Source: Cokeromyces recurvatus (Eukaryota; Mucoromycota; Mucoromycetes; Mucorales; Mucoraceae). Taken from it: a stretch of 64,000 nt of DNA. Positions 50,911 through 60,232 of the stretch are shown here, one piece after another; the first letter of the stretch is position 1; every line of letters starts with the position of its first letter. The position numbers were made by a program, and so were the translations under genes. The notes beneath the pieces were generated by a model. The model saw only the letters and a list, made by a program, of their open reading frames with translations, was not told the origin of the DNA and ran no database searches. Location of the stretch: positions 478,947 to 542,946 of the forward strand of contig NW_026251405.1 of the NCBI RefSeq assembly GCF_025118155.1, read 5' to 3'.

Positions 50911-52165
50911 TCATTGTTGCTTTACAGCCTGTTCATTTTGTTGCTGGATTGTTAACAATCTATTTCTTTCAGCCTCTCTCATTTTCATTAACGTTATTGA
51001 TTCATAGTCATTATCTGATAATTTAGATGGAATAGAGTTCTAATGTTAACATGTTAGTTTTTCATTCTTTTATATTTTTAAACTTTTTAATACCTGAAAA
51101 GCGGGTATATTACTCAAGTTTTTGAAAAAAGAAGATTGTGATACAATTGAAAATAAAGGTTTTCCAGTTGCCGTAGTTAATCTACTATGCGTACCATATA
51201 AAGCAGCCTGAGCTTCCTTTTTTAATTCTTCTGCTTTAATCATTTTTTCAACTAATGCAGGTGGTTTGCCTGTTGCCCAATAAATACTTTCAAATTTTGA
51301 TAAAGTAGGATCTGTATCTTTTTTAGTAATAATACTATACTAGATAAACACATAAATATTTTCACAAGTCGAAAATAATAAATAAATATGTATACTCACA
51401 GCATCCACTACTGTTTTAAATATAACAATTGCACTTCCTTTCTTTTTTTCTGATAATGCTAGTGAATCCACTTCAGCAATTGAATTTAATAAATCATAAA
51501 GATCTTGCTCTGAAAAATCATATTTTTTACGCTTCCATTTAAACTTTACTGCTCCTAATTCATTTTCTGCTGATGTTTCTTTTTGGATAATAATAAAAAA
51601 AAAAGAAAAAGTTAACAAAAAAAGAACAATACATACATCTTTATTATGCATTTTACCTGGCTCAGTAGGCTTATTGTTTTCGGTTGCCCAATTTTCTTGT
51701 CTTCTTTTAGCACCTTCTTCACGTAAACGAGCTAATTCTGCTTCATATTGTGCTTTGGCTTGATCCTGGTCGGTCTTGGCTCTCTTTGCTTCCTTTTCTC
51801 GTCTTTCTAAATCTTCTTGAGCTTGTCTTCTCTTGGAATCCATCTCTTTCTTTTTTTTCAATTGTTCTTGTCTTGCACGATGTCGTTGATCATATTCACT
51901 TCTCTTTTTTGGATCTAACAATAAATCTTGTGCTTGTGTTAAAGCATGAAATAGTTTGGCTATTATAAAAAATATAAATTCATTAGAAGTGAGTTTTATT
52001 AATAATCTATTTTTTTTTTATGTTTTGTCATGTACCTGCATCTGGACTGGGATTTTTATCAGGATGAACCTTTAAAGCCTTTCTACGATAAGCATTTTTA
52101 ATTTCTTTTTCAGATGCCGTAATTTCAACACCTAAAAGTTCATAGTAATTTGTTTCCTCCTCCAT
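50911..52165 (-). CDS. CWF23: DNAJC17/Cwf23-type J-domain spliceosome factor
   Basis: Starts [20 protein letters not shown] and has a complete J domain with the HPD motif in [12 protein letters not shown], then [21 protein letters not shown] long charged helix follows ([20 protein letters not shown] onward), then an RRM-like segment ([51 protein letters not shown]) and a C-terminal helical tail ending [11 protein letters not shown] domain, charged helix and RRM in this order define DNAJC17 in animals and Cwf23 in yeasts, which help Prp43-dependent spliceosome disassembly. Five exons are implied: the first holds the J-domain start up to about 52037, the second begins near 51961, and further introns lie near 51580-51657, 51345-51400 and 51040-51092. 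It is divergent from the snoRNA host gene at 52.3 kb. Confidence 0.88.
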
Positions 52166-52375
52166 TATGTAATTTACTTCACAAGAAAAAGTAAATAAAA
52201 TAAACCAAAGTAAACTGAGTTCAAAAAATGTTAAGAAAGGAAACTAAAATGGTGTGACGGTTAAATAAGATGAGGAAAAAAAATTTTTTTTTTACTAAAC
52301 TATTTAAAGTTGACATATTTTTCTTCTTTTTATTAAAATCCATATTCTTTCTTTCTTTTATATACAATAAAAAAG
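52166..52375. promoter_or_regulatory. Probable shared promoter of DNAJC17 and snoRNA host gene
   Basis: The DNAJC17 start codon is at 52165 (minus) and the first putative donor of the snoRNA host transcript is at 52376 (plus). The host's first exon and both promoters must lie in this 210-base stretch or partly inside it. It contains T and A tracts (52277-52293). No defined factor site is claimed. Confidence 0.4.
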
Positions 52376-52406
52376 GTTAGTTATACTATACATTTTATAT
52401 GATAAA

Positions 52407-52505
52407 AGTATCATTAGTTGTGCAAAAGATGTTTTTTGTCAAACAAACTAGAGTTTCTGATTTATTGATGTGAATTTCTTTCACTGATGCTAAATTAATG
52501 ATACT
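52407..52505 (+). ncRNA. snR78: Box C/D snoRNA, snR78-like (25S Um2421; second guide Am2220)
   Basis: An external stem of AGTATCATTA (52407-52416) and TAATGATACT (52496-52505) encloses the RNA. Box D' is CTGA at 52457-52460 and box D is CTGA at 52484-52487. A C'-like box TTGATGTGA lies at 52465. Box C is imperfect (AAGATGT near 52427). The guide before D' (CAAACTAGAG) pairs with 25S ACUCUAGUUUG; the fifth base from D' faces the U of GACU, Um2421 in yeast numbering. The guide before D (TGAATTTCTT) pairs with AAGAAAUUCA, placing A2220 opposite the fifth base. In yeast these two sites use different snoRNAs (snR78, snR47). Confidence 0.75.
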
Positions 52506-52662
52506 TGTTATATTTTATTTTAATGAATAGTCATTTTAATTTTTTTTTTATAATGTATATAATAGATTTTATTTTATGTTTAAAATAAGTGTAAAATATA
52601 TTGAATAAAAGAAAAAAGGTAAATAAATCCATCAATCTATAAAAAAGATGAAAAAACAAAAA

Positions 52663-52760
52663 GAAAAGATTTAAGTGATGATTCGACTTTTTTAAAGTTG
52701 GAATTACCGTCTGAAACTTCTGTAGAAATCAAATTGGCTGTTTACTGATTAAATCTTTTT
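52663..52760 (+). ncRNA. snR77: Box C/D snoRNA, snR77-like (18S Um578)
   Basis: Box C GTGATGA (52675-52681), box D' CTGA (52711-52714) and box D CTGA (52745-52748) are all canonical. The terminal stem is perfect: AAAAGATTTAA before box C and TTAAATCTTTT after box D. The D' guide GTTGGAATTACCG pairs with the universal 18S segment CGGUAAUUCCAGC (13 pairs, one G-U). The fifth base upstream of D' is A, facing the U after CGG, which is Um578 in yeast (position equivalent to E. coli U531). It sits inside the intron 52619-52832. Confidence 0.93.
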
Positions 52761-52944
52761 TTTTTGTTTTCTTCATTTGAAATATAATTTATATTCTGGG
52801 GAAAAAAGACTAATCCATTTTTATTTTGCTAGGGTTCAAATATATTCGTATAATTTGTGTTCCTTTATTTTAACTGTTATGGAAACGCCACTTTTTAAAA
52901 GGTAATATTTGATTTCCATTCATTTCTCTTTTCCTCGGTATTTT

Positions 52945-53051
52945 TCATTTTTAAAAAAATGATGATGCTTAGATGACGAGTCTGACGAGTCATTCAATGT
53001 TGATAAAACTCTTTAATTCCATTCATGCTTTTCTGAAAAGAATGAAAATAT
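52945..53051 (+). ncRNA. snR75: Box C/D snoRNA, snR75-like (25S Gm2288)
   Basis: Box C ATGATGA (52959-52965), D' CTGA (52982-52985), C'-like TGTTGATAA and D CTGA (53033-53036). An outer stem TATTTTTCATT pairs with AATGAAAATA. The D' guide TTAGATGACGAG is complementary to 25S CUCGUCAUCUAA, and the fifth base upstream of D' faces G of CCUCG, Gm2288 in yeast numbering. A second guide before D (TCCATTCATGC) is complementary over 11 bases to GCAUGAAUGGA, only about 20 bases downstream in the same 25S segment. It lies inside the intron 52902-53099. Confidence 0.9.
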
Positions 53052-53157
53052 AGAATGGAGAAGAAAATGATGGAAAATAATTTTTATTTTTTTTGACAGT
53101 TGCTAATTTAATTATTATTAGACGTTTCCTTTCCCCTTTCTTTTTTCCTTCAAGAAA

Positions 53158-53187
53158 ATAAATAGGACTCTGCTTTGTCCTATTTTT
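53158..53187 (+). other. Perfect stem-loop in a host-gene exon
   Basis: AAATAGGAC (53160-53168) and GTCCTATTT (53177-53185) form a nine-pair stem with an eight-base loop TCTGCTTT. It lies in the predicted exon 53100-53196 between two snoRNA-bearing introns. It lacks C/D boxes. It could be a structural or processing element, or a transcript feature without function. Confidence 0.6.
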
Positions 53188-53235
53188 CATTTGATGGTAA
53201 GTTTTCTATTTACTATCTTTTCAAAAAAGAAAAAG

Positions 53236-53325
53236 TAGATATTTTTCTGATGAATTTATAAAACAATTGACAAGCATATGTCTGATTTTTATGAAGAGTT
53301 TTTTAAATGCCTGAAATTTATCTTT
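53236..53325 (+). ncRNA. snR74: Box C/D snoRNA, snR74-like (18S Am28)
   Basis: Box C CTGATGA (53247-53253), D' CTGA (53282-53285), C'-like TATGAAG and D CTGA (53311-53314). A partial terminal stem is formed by GATATTT before box C and AAATTTATC after box D. The D' guide GACAAGCATATG pairs over 12 bases with the 5' end of 18S (CAUAUGCUUGUC). The fifth base upstream of D' faces A28, methylated in yeast by snR74. It lies inside the intron 53197-53392. Confidence 0.92.
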
Positions 53326-53475
53326 CTTTTTCTTTTTTTATTCTAAATTCATATAATATAATTTTATTAACATTTATTTATCGTTATGATAGACTTAACA
53401 AGTTAAATTAAGAATGATTTTTCTTTACGTATAGAAATGTTATTAAGGTAAAATTCTTTATTATTATGATTCTTT

Positions 53476-53575
53476 TTTTTTTATTTAAATGATGATACCT
53501 AATATCACGACGGTCTTCATAAAAACCTTGATGAAAACGGCTTTTAGCCCCTACATACTGAAAATAAAAAAAAAA
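53476..53575 (+). ncRNA. snR73: Box C/D snoRNA, snR73-like (25S Cm2959)
   Basis: Box C ATGATGA (53489-53495), C' TTGATGA (53528-53534) and D CTGA (53558-53561). The terminal stem is TTTTTTTATTT before box C and AAATAAAAAAA after box D. The 5' guide TCACGACGGTCT pairs over 12 bases with 25S AGACCGUCGUGA in the peptidyl-transferase region. With a degenerate D' box CATA one base beyond the guide, the fifth base faces C2959, the yeast snR73 target. The D' box is weak, as is common. It lies inside the intron 53448-53643. Confidence 0.88.
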
Positions 53576-53660
53576 AAATCATAATTATTTAATGTGTATT
53601 CATTGGTAATTTTTACTAACATATTATTTTCCTTTCTCATTAGGTATGTGTACATAGTTT

Positions 53661-54366
53661 TCTCTTTTTTTTAAAAAAATAAATAAAATAAAATTTTCTT
53701 TGTCACTAAGCCACATTTTTATTTGTGAATTTTACGTTTTTTAACATGATACACTTTATAAAAAAGTAATTCATTTTTGAAGGAGCTTAATTCTAAAAGC
53801 AGTATTTTTTGAATTATTAAAATTAAAAGGGTAATAATATGGAGACAGTCTACGAAATATTTTATTGTAAAGACTGTTATATGTAGAAAATATATAACGA
53901 CATCATCATAAAAAAAAGAGCGTTTATTTGATGAGCATCCTTAAATTTCAAAAATTAATGAGAAATTTAATACAATCATTTATTTTTAATCCAAACTATT
54001 TTTTTTTTTTAAACGTCAAGCATATAGTTTAGTTAGTAAAACTAGATATACAAATATTATAAGGAGGAAAAAGATAGTAAAAGAGTCTATTATAAACATA
54101 AAACTGTTGATAATGTTATGCTCTTTACGACGAGACAACTATATTTCCAGTCGATTACTATAAAATTGAAACAGACGCTAATAGTTATATGAACTATGAT
54201 ATGCCTTTATTATCAATTTTTTAAAAATGGGAGAAAGGGAGGAAGAAGTGTGTCGCTCTTTTTGGTCTATACCTGTATTTACAAAAATTCTATTCAAGCT
54301 GTCTTGTCATAATATGTAAGTCGATAAAAAATCAAAGAGCAAAAAAGAAAAACTACAAAAAGAATT
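53661..54366. other. AT-rich spacer between snoRNA host gene and tRNA-Gly
   Basis: No open frame with family features. I looked for further C/D boxes with an snR72-type guide (25S A876 region) and found none. Confidence 0.45.
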
Positions 54367-54437
54367 TGCGCGGTCGGGGAATCGAACCCCGGCCCTTCGC
54401 GTGGCAGGCGAAGATTATACCACTTAACCAACCGCGC
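54367..54437 (-). tRNA. tRNA-Gly(GCC)
   Basis: Minus strand, 71 bases, starting GCGCGGTTGGTTAAGTGGTA. Acceptor stem GCGCGGT pairs with ACCGCGC, discriminator A. The anticodon arm TTCGC-CTGCCAC-GCGAA gives anticodon GCC. The T arm has GGTTCGATTCC. No intron. Confidence 0.96.
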
Positions 54438-54510
54438 TTTTGTTGTTTTCTGAAACATTAAAGATGATCTTAATTCATACACAATTATTTTGAAACACTG
54501 CAGATAAAGT

Positions 54511-54585
54511 CTAATTTCACAATTGTGAAATTTTGTGAAATTAGACCATTTCACAATTGTGAAATTAGACATTTCACAAAAAATT
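54511..54585. repeat. Tandem palindromic TTTCACAATTGTGAAA repeats
   Basis: A 20-base perfect palindrome AATTTCACAATTGTGAAATT (54513-54532) is followed by an 18-base one (54548-54565), with extra half-sites TTGTGAAATTAGAC and ATTTCACAAAA around them. The block is just upstream (on the minus strand) of tRNA-Gly and about 0.9 kb before the Tnp2-type transposase. It may be a subterminal repeat block of a transposon or a protein-binding cluster. Confidence 0.85.
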
Positions 54586-55451
54586 TTGAAATTTTGGAAG
54601 ATTAAAAATTTTTTTATACCAAATGAAAGAGAAAAATTTGCTCATTTTGAATATGTTAATTTTTTTTATTTGGTTAAGAATTGATAGAGATATTAGCATT
54701 TAAAGATTTGTTTAATGATTAAAAAATATAACAAATTTTTGGGTATAGTCTTCTTTACTAGAAAATAAATTTAGAATCCCGACATTTTTTTTTCTTTAAA
54801 TTTCATTGGACAAAAATATTTTTTTTTTATTTTTTTGAATAAGTCATCAAATATAAGCGTGTGTTAGCTGTGTTATATTCTGAATTCAAAAGAAGTTGAA
54901 AAAAGATAATTGTAGCAATAATTCATTCAAGATGAATGTTTAAAATGTAAAGTCAAAGTAAGTCTTTTTTTTAAGAAAAGGTCAAATTATTTAACATTTT
55001 CAAAAAAAATTTATTAAAAAAATAATAAAAATTCAACATGTACAGTAATGAGTTATGTATAATGTCAATTGTTAAAATAAAACTTATATTATTACTTTAC
55101 AATAAATTACTTTATCTAGTAAGATTAATTTGTCGTAGTTGAACATAATGTCAAAATGTCTAATTGTCATTCCAAAATCAGCTTGAATGTAGATGTAAAA
55201 ATTAAAATATACACTTGTTAAAACAATTAAAAATAATAAAACTATTTATTATTTTTCAAATGTAAGATGCATCTTCTCTTGATTGTTAGTTTTTTTTTTT
55301 TTTTCTGAAGAATGAGTAAAAAGAAACTCAATTTTTTAAGTTTAAAATACAGCAATAAATTTAATCGTCTGTAATAAAATTATTTTCTTCTTTTTTTATT
55401 ATCTTATATTGATTATTAACAATTCAAATTAAATTATAACTTCATTGCAAC
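54586..55451. other. AT-rich 5' flank of Tnp2-type transposase gene
   Basis: No gene seen. It should contain the transposase promoter. I could not find a convincing terminal inverted repeat partner for the element on its right side. Confidence 0.4.
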
Positions 55452-57970
55452 ATGTCCATTCAATTAAACAAAGACCAAAGAGAATGCAAATGCTCAACTT
55501 GCTCTCAAAGTGAGTTGGGATATAGGGTTGTCCACAGACATACAGCCCGTATACATCAAGAAATTGATGAAGGTCTTGCAGATGCAAATGCAATTGAACA
55601 AAGTAAATAAAAACTATGCATTTCAAATGTTATAATTAATAAATGCAATAATGCTAACTTTTTTTTTTGTTATCGTGTTAAAGATGTTTATGATGCAAAT
55701 GATGATCTAATTTTTGAAGATAACAATGCCATTGATGCTATTGAATTAGAGGATATGGATTATCTAGAAGGAGAAGAAGATGTAGTTGAATGTATGTATT
55801 ACCTTTTAAAAAATAATATTGCTATGATAATCTTTATATAAATTATTTATGCTAACTTTTTTATTTATTTCATATATAGATGAAGCTAATGATAACTTTG
55901 CAACTAACGATACAAAGTTATTCAACATTAGTGAAAATGAAGCTTTACCTTACTTCATTATGATTTTCTTGACATTCTTCCAAGCCAATAATTTAACCAT
56001 TACGGCTACAGAAAGCTTGTTCAAGTTCATGAATGCTATACTTTTTCTACTTGGAATTAATTATGCATTCCCCTCTAAACTCCAAACAATTAAATCTAAA
56101 ATTTCTGCTAATTATGCTAGCAAGGGTATTTATTTTATTTATTTATTTATTTATTTTTTTTTACTAATACTAATTTCTCATTATAATAGATATCAAAAAA
56201 TATATTGTTTGTGAGAAGTGCAATGCAATTTATGTATACGAGGAAGTTATCGATAATTCGAATACAATTAAAAAATGCAGTAATAGAACACTTCCCTCGT
56301 ATGCTAATGGAATGAGAGCACGATGCAATCATCCATTAGTAGTTAAAAATGCTAGCAACGATTCGGTCAAACCAATCAAACGTTATGCGTACAACTCAGT
56401 AAAGGCAACTTTGATGAAGTTTTTCATGCGCCCTACTTTTGAGCAAAAAATTGAAGAATGGAGAAGTAAAACTGTAATGCCTGGAATGATGTTTGATATC
56501 TTCGATGGTCGATTTTTTAAGGAATTCAAGAAGGATGATGAAGACGAACCATTTCTTCAAAAAGAAGGTTCATTAATGTTAAGTTTAAATGTTGACTGGT
56601 TTACTCCAACTCAAGGAATGAAATATCACGTAGGTGCCATATATTTGATCATTAATAACCTTCCTCGTAACGAGAGGTTTAAAAAACAAAATATGATTCT
56701 TGTTGGCTTGATGCCTGGTCCTCGTGAAGCTGCTCTTTCGGAAATTAACCATTTCCTTCGACCTATGGTGGACGAGCTCCTTGAACTATATGATGGAATA
56801 ATTATACCTACATATATGGCTCCTAATGGAAGAATGATTCGCTGTGCTTTGGCTTCGGTTAACTGTGATTTACCCGCAGTTAAAAAAGTATGTGGCTTTA
56901 CAGCTATTAATTCCTTTGTTCCCTGTCACAAATGTGCAGATACCTTTCCAGCCCGTACAGATAATCCAGTCCAAAGATGTTTTTCTAATGTTGATTGTTC
57001 TTCTTGGCGTCTTCGAGACAGACATAGCAACTATGAACAGGCACTTTTGTGGAAAAATGCCAGTACAAAATTAGAACGACGAAATATTGAACAAAAATAT
57101 GGAGTCAGATGGAGTGAATTACATAGATTGCACTACTTTGATATTATACGTTGTAACATTATAGATGGTTTACATAATCTTTATCTTGGTACTGCTAAGA
57201 GAATGATTCAGCATTGGATTAAACCAAAAAGCAATGGACAGCATAATATCAGACCTTTTTTAACTAGCAATGATCTTGCCGAAATGGCTGAAGAGGCTAA
57301 AAATATAATAGTACCTCCAAGATTTACACCATTAAGCTCAAAAATTTCAGCAAACTTTTCGGATATGAAAGGTGACGAATTTAGATCTTGGATTCTGGTA
57401 TATTCACCAATTTTATTAAAAGGAAGATTAACTGGTGAACATATGATTAATTGGATGCGATTTGTCGATGCAAATCGTATTCTTGCCTCTCCATCTATCA
57501 CTCATTACGAGGTTAACCAAGCCCATAACCTTCTGGTTGAATTTGTTAGAACAAATGTTATGCTTTATGGTGAAGATTTTATCACACCAAATATGCATTT
57601 TCATTTGCATATTCATCAAACGATTGAAGACTTTGGACCTCTATATTCTACTTGGCTATATAGTTTCGAACGAACTAATGGTGATATCAAGGCAATTGAT
57701 ATTAACTATAAAGAAGGTTTAGAGTTCACGTATATGGAAAAATACATCCAACAAGTACATATGCAGGATTATATCAACATTTTACCTAGTGTAATTTCTT
57801 CTAATCCTGTTATGGTTGTTATGATTATAGTCGTCTTTACAACTAAGTTAATAGAAATAAACCATCATTTATTACATAATAAAGAGGTTATTCAAATAAA
57901 ACTAGTGTATTGTACTTCACAGCATTATATATACATTCTATATTCAGTTTTAATAACCGGTCATTGTTAG
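55452..57970 (+). mobile_element. Tnp2/CACTA (CMC)-type transposase gene with introns
   Basis: Four exons (55452-55602, 55684-55791, 55880-56125, 56190-57970). The N-terminus has a Cys-rich start CKCSTCSQSELGYRVVHRHT, then an acidic region, a zinc-ribbon-like CEKCNAIYVYEE with later CS and RCNHP ligands, and a catalytic region with LMLSLNVDWFTPTQGMKYHV, GAIYLIINNLPRNERFKKQN, VGLMPGPREAA and HYFDIIRCNIIDGLHNLYLG. This wording is typical of Tnp2-like DDE transposases of fungi (Plavaka group of the CMC superfamily). Candidate acidic residues are D in NVDWF and D in IDGLHNLYLG. The frame ends at 57970, 28 bases before the target duplication of a Tc1 element. The last about 50 codons (VMVVMIIVVFTTKLIEINHH) do not look like the domain, so the native C-terminus may be lost. 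No element ends were identified. Confidence 0.8.
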
Positions 57971-58000
57971 AATATTCAAGCATTTAAAAATAATTATATA

Positions 58001-58089
58001 CACCTTTTCCGGAAATTATTCGTACACTTTAAAAATAAAAATTCGTGCACTAGAAAAATAAAAAATCAAGCAGTAAAAAATAAAATTTC
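58001..58089 (+). repeat. Left terminal inverted repeat of Tc1 element
   Basis: Starts CACCTTTTCCGG directly after the TA target site. Its inner part includes TTCGTGCACTAGAAAAAT. Pairs with 59936-60024. Confidence 0.93.
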
Positions 58090-58545
58090 AATCACAGACA
58101 AAATAAAATATTGTACACTTAAAAAATAAAAATTAACACATTAGACTAATTAATATTTCGTGCACTTTGAATTTTTTGTTATGAGCTCACTTATAATGTC
58201 ATGTTTCTTGATTAAACATGTGGATCATAAATTTATTTAAGAAATTCTATCTATAATCTCCTGAATCTCTCTTGATCCGCTCCATCTAATAACATTAAAA
58301 TTACTAACACTTCATTGTCAACAACATACCTTATTTGGTCGTAACTAACACTTTTCTGATTCATATCTTATCCTCATACCTCTTTAACAATTCTTATAAA
58401 TACCCCCATCATTTTAAATTCATAAATAAAAATAATTGACTTTAGAACTATTGTTCGGTCTCGTTAACGTTTTTTTTGTCTTTTTGTTATAATATTTTTT
58501 ATTTGTTATTTTCAAAGAAATATCACATTTTTATTTTGAATTAAA

Positions 58546-59867
58546 ATGGATCAATTTATACATGAAGATGGAAAAGGCAAATCATTCAACGAAGAAGGGG
58601 ATGAAGTTGAAGTACTTCAGATGGAGGTCGACGATCCTGATTATCCTATTGCAGATATTACAAGTTATGGGGAATATTTAGATTTAAAGCCTCCCAAAAA
58701 ACCTCATAAGGCTAACAAAGTTGTATCCAAAGAGAAAAAACGGGTAGTAAATGAAGAGTCTCAAAACAACAAGAAAACGTATCGAAACTATAGAAAGGAA
58801 GAAATGGACTATTTCTTCTTCCTTGTAGGTGAGAAGGGTATGTCCGTTCGTGGGCAGCTAAACAAATAGGTGTTCCTGCTAGTACAGCTACTTCATGATA
58901 CAAAAAAAGTCTTGAGGATCCAGACGAACTTGTCAACAAAGGAAAACCCGGAAGCGGAAGGCCTGTGGGAAGACCTCCTATCTTGAACGATGCCCATCGC
59001 GAGTACCTTATCAATTCGGTTGATGAGGATGATTCAGGCATGACCTTGGATCAAATGAGGGATAGATTAACCAGGAACTTTGAAGGACTTGAGATAAAAA
59101 AATCTGCCTTCTATACTTTTGTAAAGGAAAAATGCAGAATAAGCTGTAAGAAATCTTATTTTTATCCTGAAGATAGAAACAGCCCTGAAAAGATTGAGGA
59201 GAGATACAAGTGGGTTAAAAACCTGTTGGGTAATACTGATATTGATTATCAATTCAACTGTATTTTTATTGACGAAGCAGGATTTCATATCAATATGAAA
59301 CGCTTTTTTTCTTGGTCTCGTGTCGGTAATCGCGCTATTGTTAAGACACCAAAAACCAAGGCTAAAATGACAACTATTTTGGGCGCTATTTCACCTTATG
59401 GAGTTATAAACGTAAAGGTTAGAACACCAAAAGTAACAGCATCCAAGAAAAGAAAGCTTGGAAAGGAGAAAGAAGAAAGAAACAGTTCAATTGGCACAGT
59501 TATAGGCCATTGCTTCAATTTCATCGCCGATACTATTGATATCTTGGATCAGTACGAGGAATTTAAAGGGAATTATCTTGTTATGGATAATGTCCCAATC
59601 CACAAGCACCAGGATATAAAGAGCTATATCGAAAGTCGCGGTTACTTTTGTTTGTATCTGCCCCCATACTCTCCTGAACTGAACCCAATTGAACAGTTTT
59701 GGTCCGTCTGTAAAAGCAAACTGAAGAGAGAGCCACTCTTAGAAAGCGAAACCCTTACCAGTCGCATAAGGGATGCATGCAATAGCGTACTTTTAAGTGA
59801 TTTGAGAGGGTTCTGCAGATATTCGATCCGGAAGTTTGATGATTGCTTGGAACGTAAACCACTTTAA
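58546..59867 (+). pseudogene. Tc1/mariner transposase (DD34E), one frameshift and one stop
   Basis: Starts at the ATG of MDQFIHEDGKGKSF with an acidic N-terminus, then a helix-turn-helix (AAKQIGVPASTATS) and a linker rich in Gly and Pro (KGKPGSGRPVGRPPILND). The catalytic core has D in CIFIDEAGFHIN, D in YLVMDNVPIHKH and E in SPELNPIEQFW, with 34 residues between the second D and E (DD34E). All three acidic residues are intact. Two lesions lie in the DNA-binding part: the frame shifts at the GGG run 58852-58854, and a TGA at 58896-58898 sits where the context (ATS-x-YKKSLEDP) suggests a Trp codon, so G to A. From the ATG at 58965 the rest is open for 300 codons. The element is probably non-autonomous now. 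Confidence 0.9.
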
Positions 59868-59935
59868 AAACTTGATACATTTTGTACATTTGATACAATG
59901 AAAAAATGCACCAATAAAAAAAAACATAATGCTTG

Positions 59936-60024
59936 AAATTTTATTTTTTTACTGCTTGATTTTTTATTTTTCTAGTGCACGAATTTTTATTTTTAAAGTG
60001 TACGAATAATTTCCGGAAAAGGTG
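59936..60024 (-). repeat. Right terminal inverted repeat of Tc1 element
   Basis: Reverse complement of the left repeat, ending GGTG before a TA at 60025-60026. Confidence 0.93.
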
Positions 60025-60232
60025 TAATTTTATCTTCTTATTACTCATCATCCTTATTCACAAAATATATAAATACTCTTACATTATTAACACTTACTTG
60101 GTAATTTATAACACATAACAATACTTGTATTGAGCTTAATTCTTAATAAAAACTTATTGACAAGCCTCAACGTACTTCTTCTGTCTATCTTATTTGTTAT
60201 TTCTTTTATTTGTTATTTTAACTATTTAAACT

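Larger units (their letters stand above)
52330..53660 (+). ncRNA. Non-coding snoRNA host gene: five C/D snoRNAs, one per intron
   Basis: No frame here shows coding potential, yet good splice signals recur and alternate with snoRNAs. Intron 1 runs from GTTAGT at 52376 to an AG at 52530 or 52565. Intron 2 is 52619-52832 (GTAAAT...GCTAG), intron 3 is 52902-53099 (GTAATA...GACAG), intron 4 is 53197-53392 (GTAAGT...GATAG) and intron 5 is 53448-53643 (GTAAAA...CATTAG, with an ACTAAC branch site at about 53614). Each holds exactly one C/D snoRNA. Exons are 55-100 bases and AT-rich. The order of guides equals the yeast snR78-snR72 polycistron. Ends of the transcript are not defined by sequence. Confidence 0.75.
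58001..60024 (+). mobile_element. Complete Tc1/mariner element with about 88-bp inverted repeats
   Basis: The left end CACCTTTTCCGGAAATTATT (58001) is the exact reverse complement of the right end (…TTTCCGGAAAAGGTG, ending 60024). The match continues inward for about 88 bases with only a one-base length difference in an A tract. A TA dinucleotide flanks each end (57999-58000 and 60025-60026), the target duplication of Tc1/mariner transposons. Total length is 2,024 bases. The near-identity of the arms shows a recent insertion. It carries one transposase gene (58546-59867) that is broken at two places. Confidence 0.95.

Noticed and set aside
52980..53000. Hammerhead-ribozyme-like core (CTGACGAG)
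   Set aside because: The required GAAA and stem pairings are absent; the motif is the D' box and repeat of a C/D snoRNA guide.
58546..58869. Independent 107-codon gene
   Set aside because: It is the N-terminal part of the Tc1 transposase before the frameshift.
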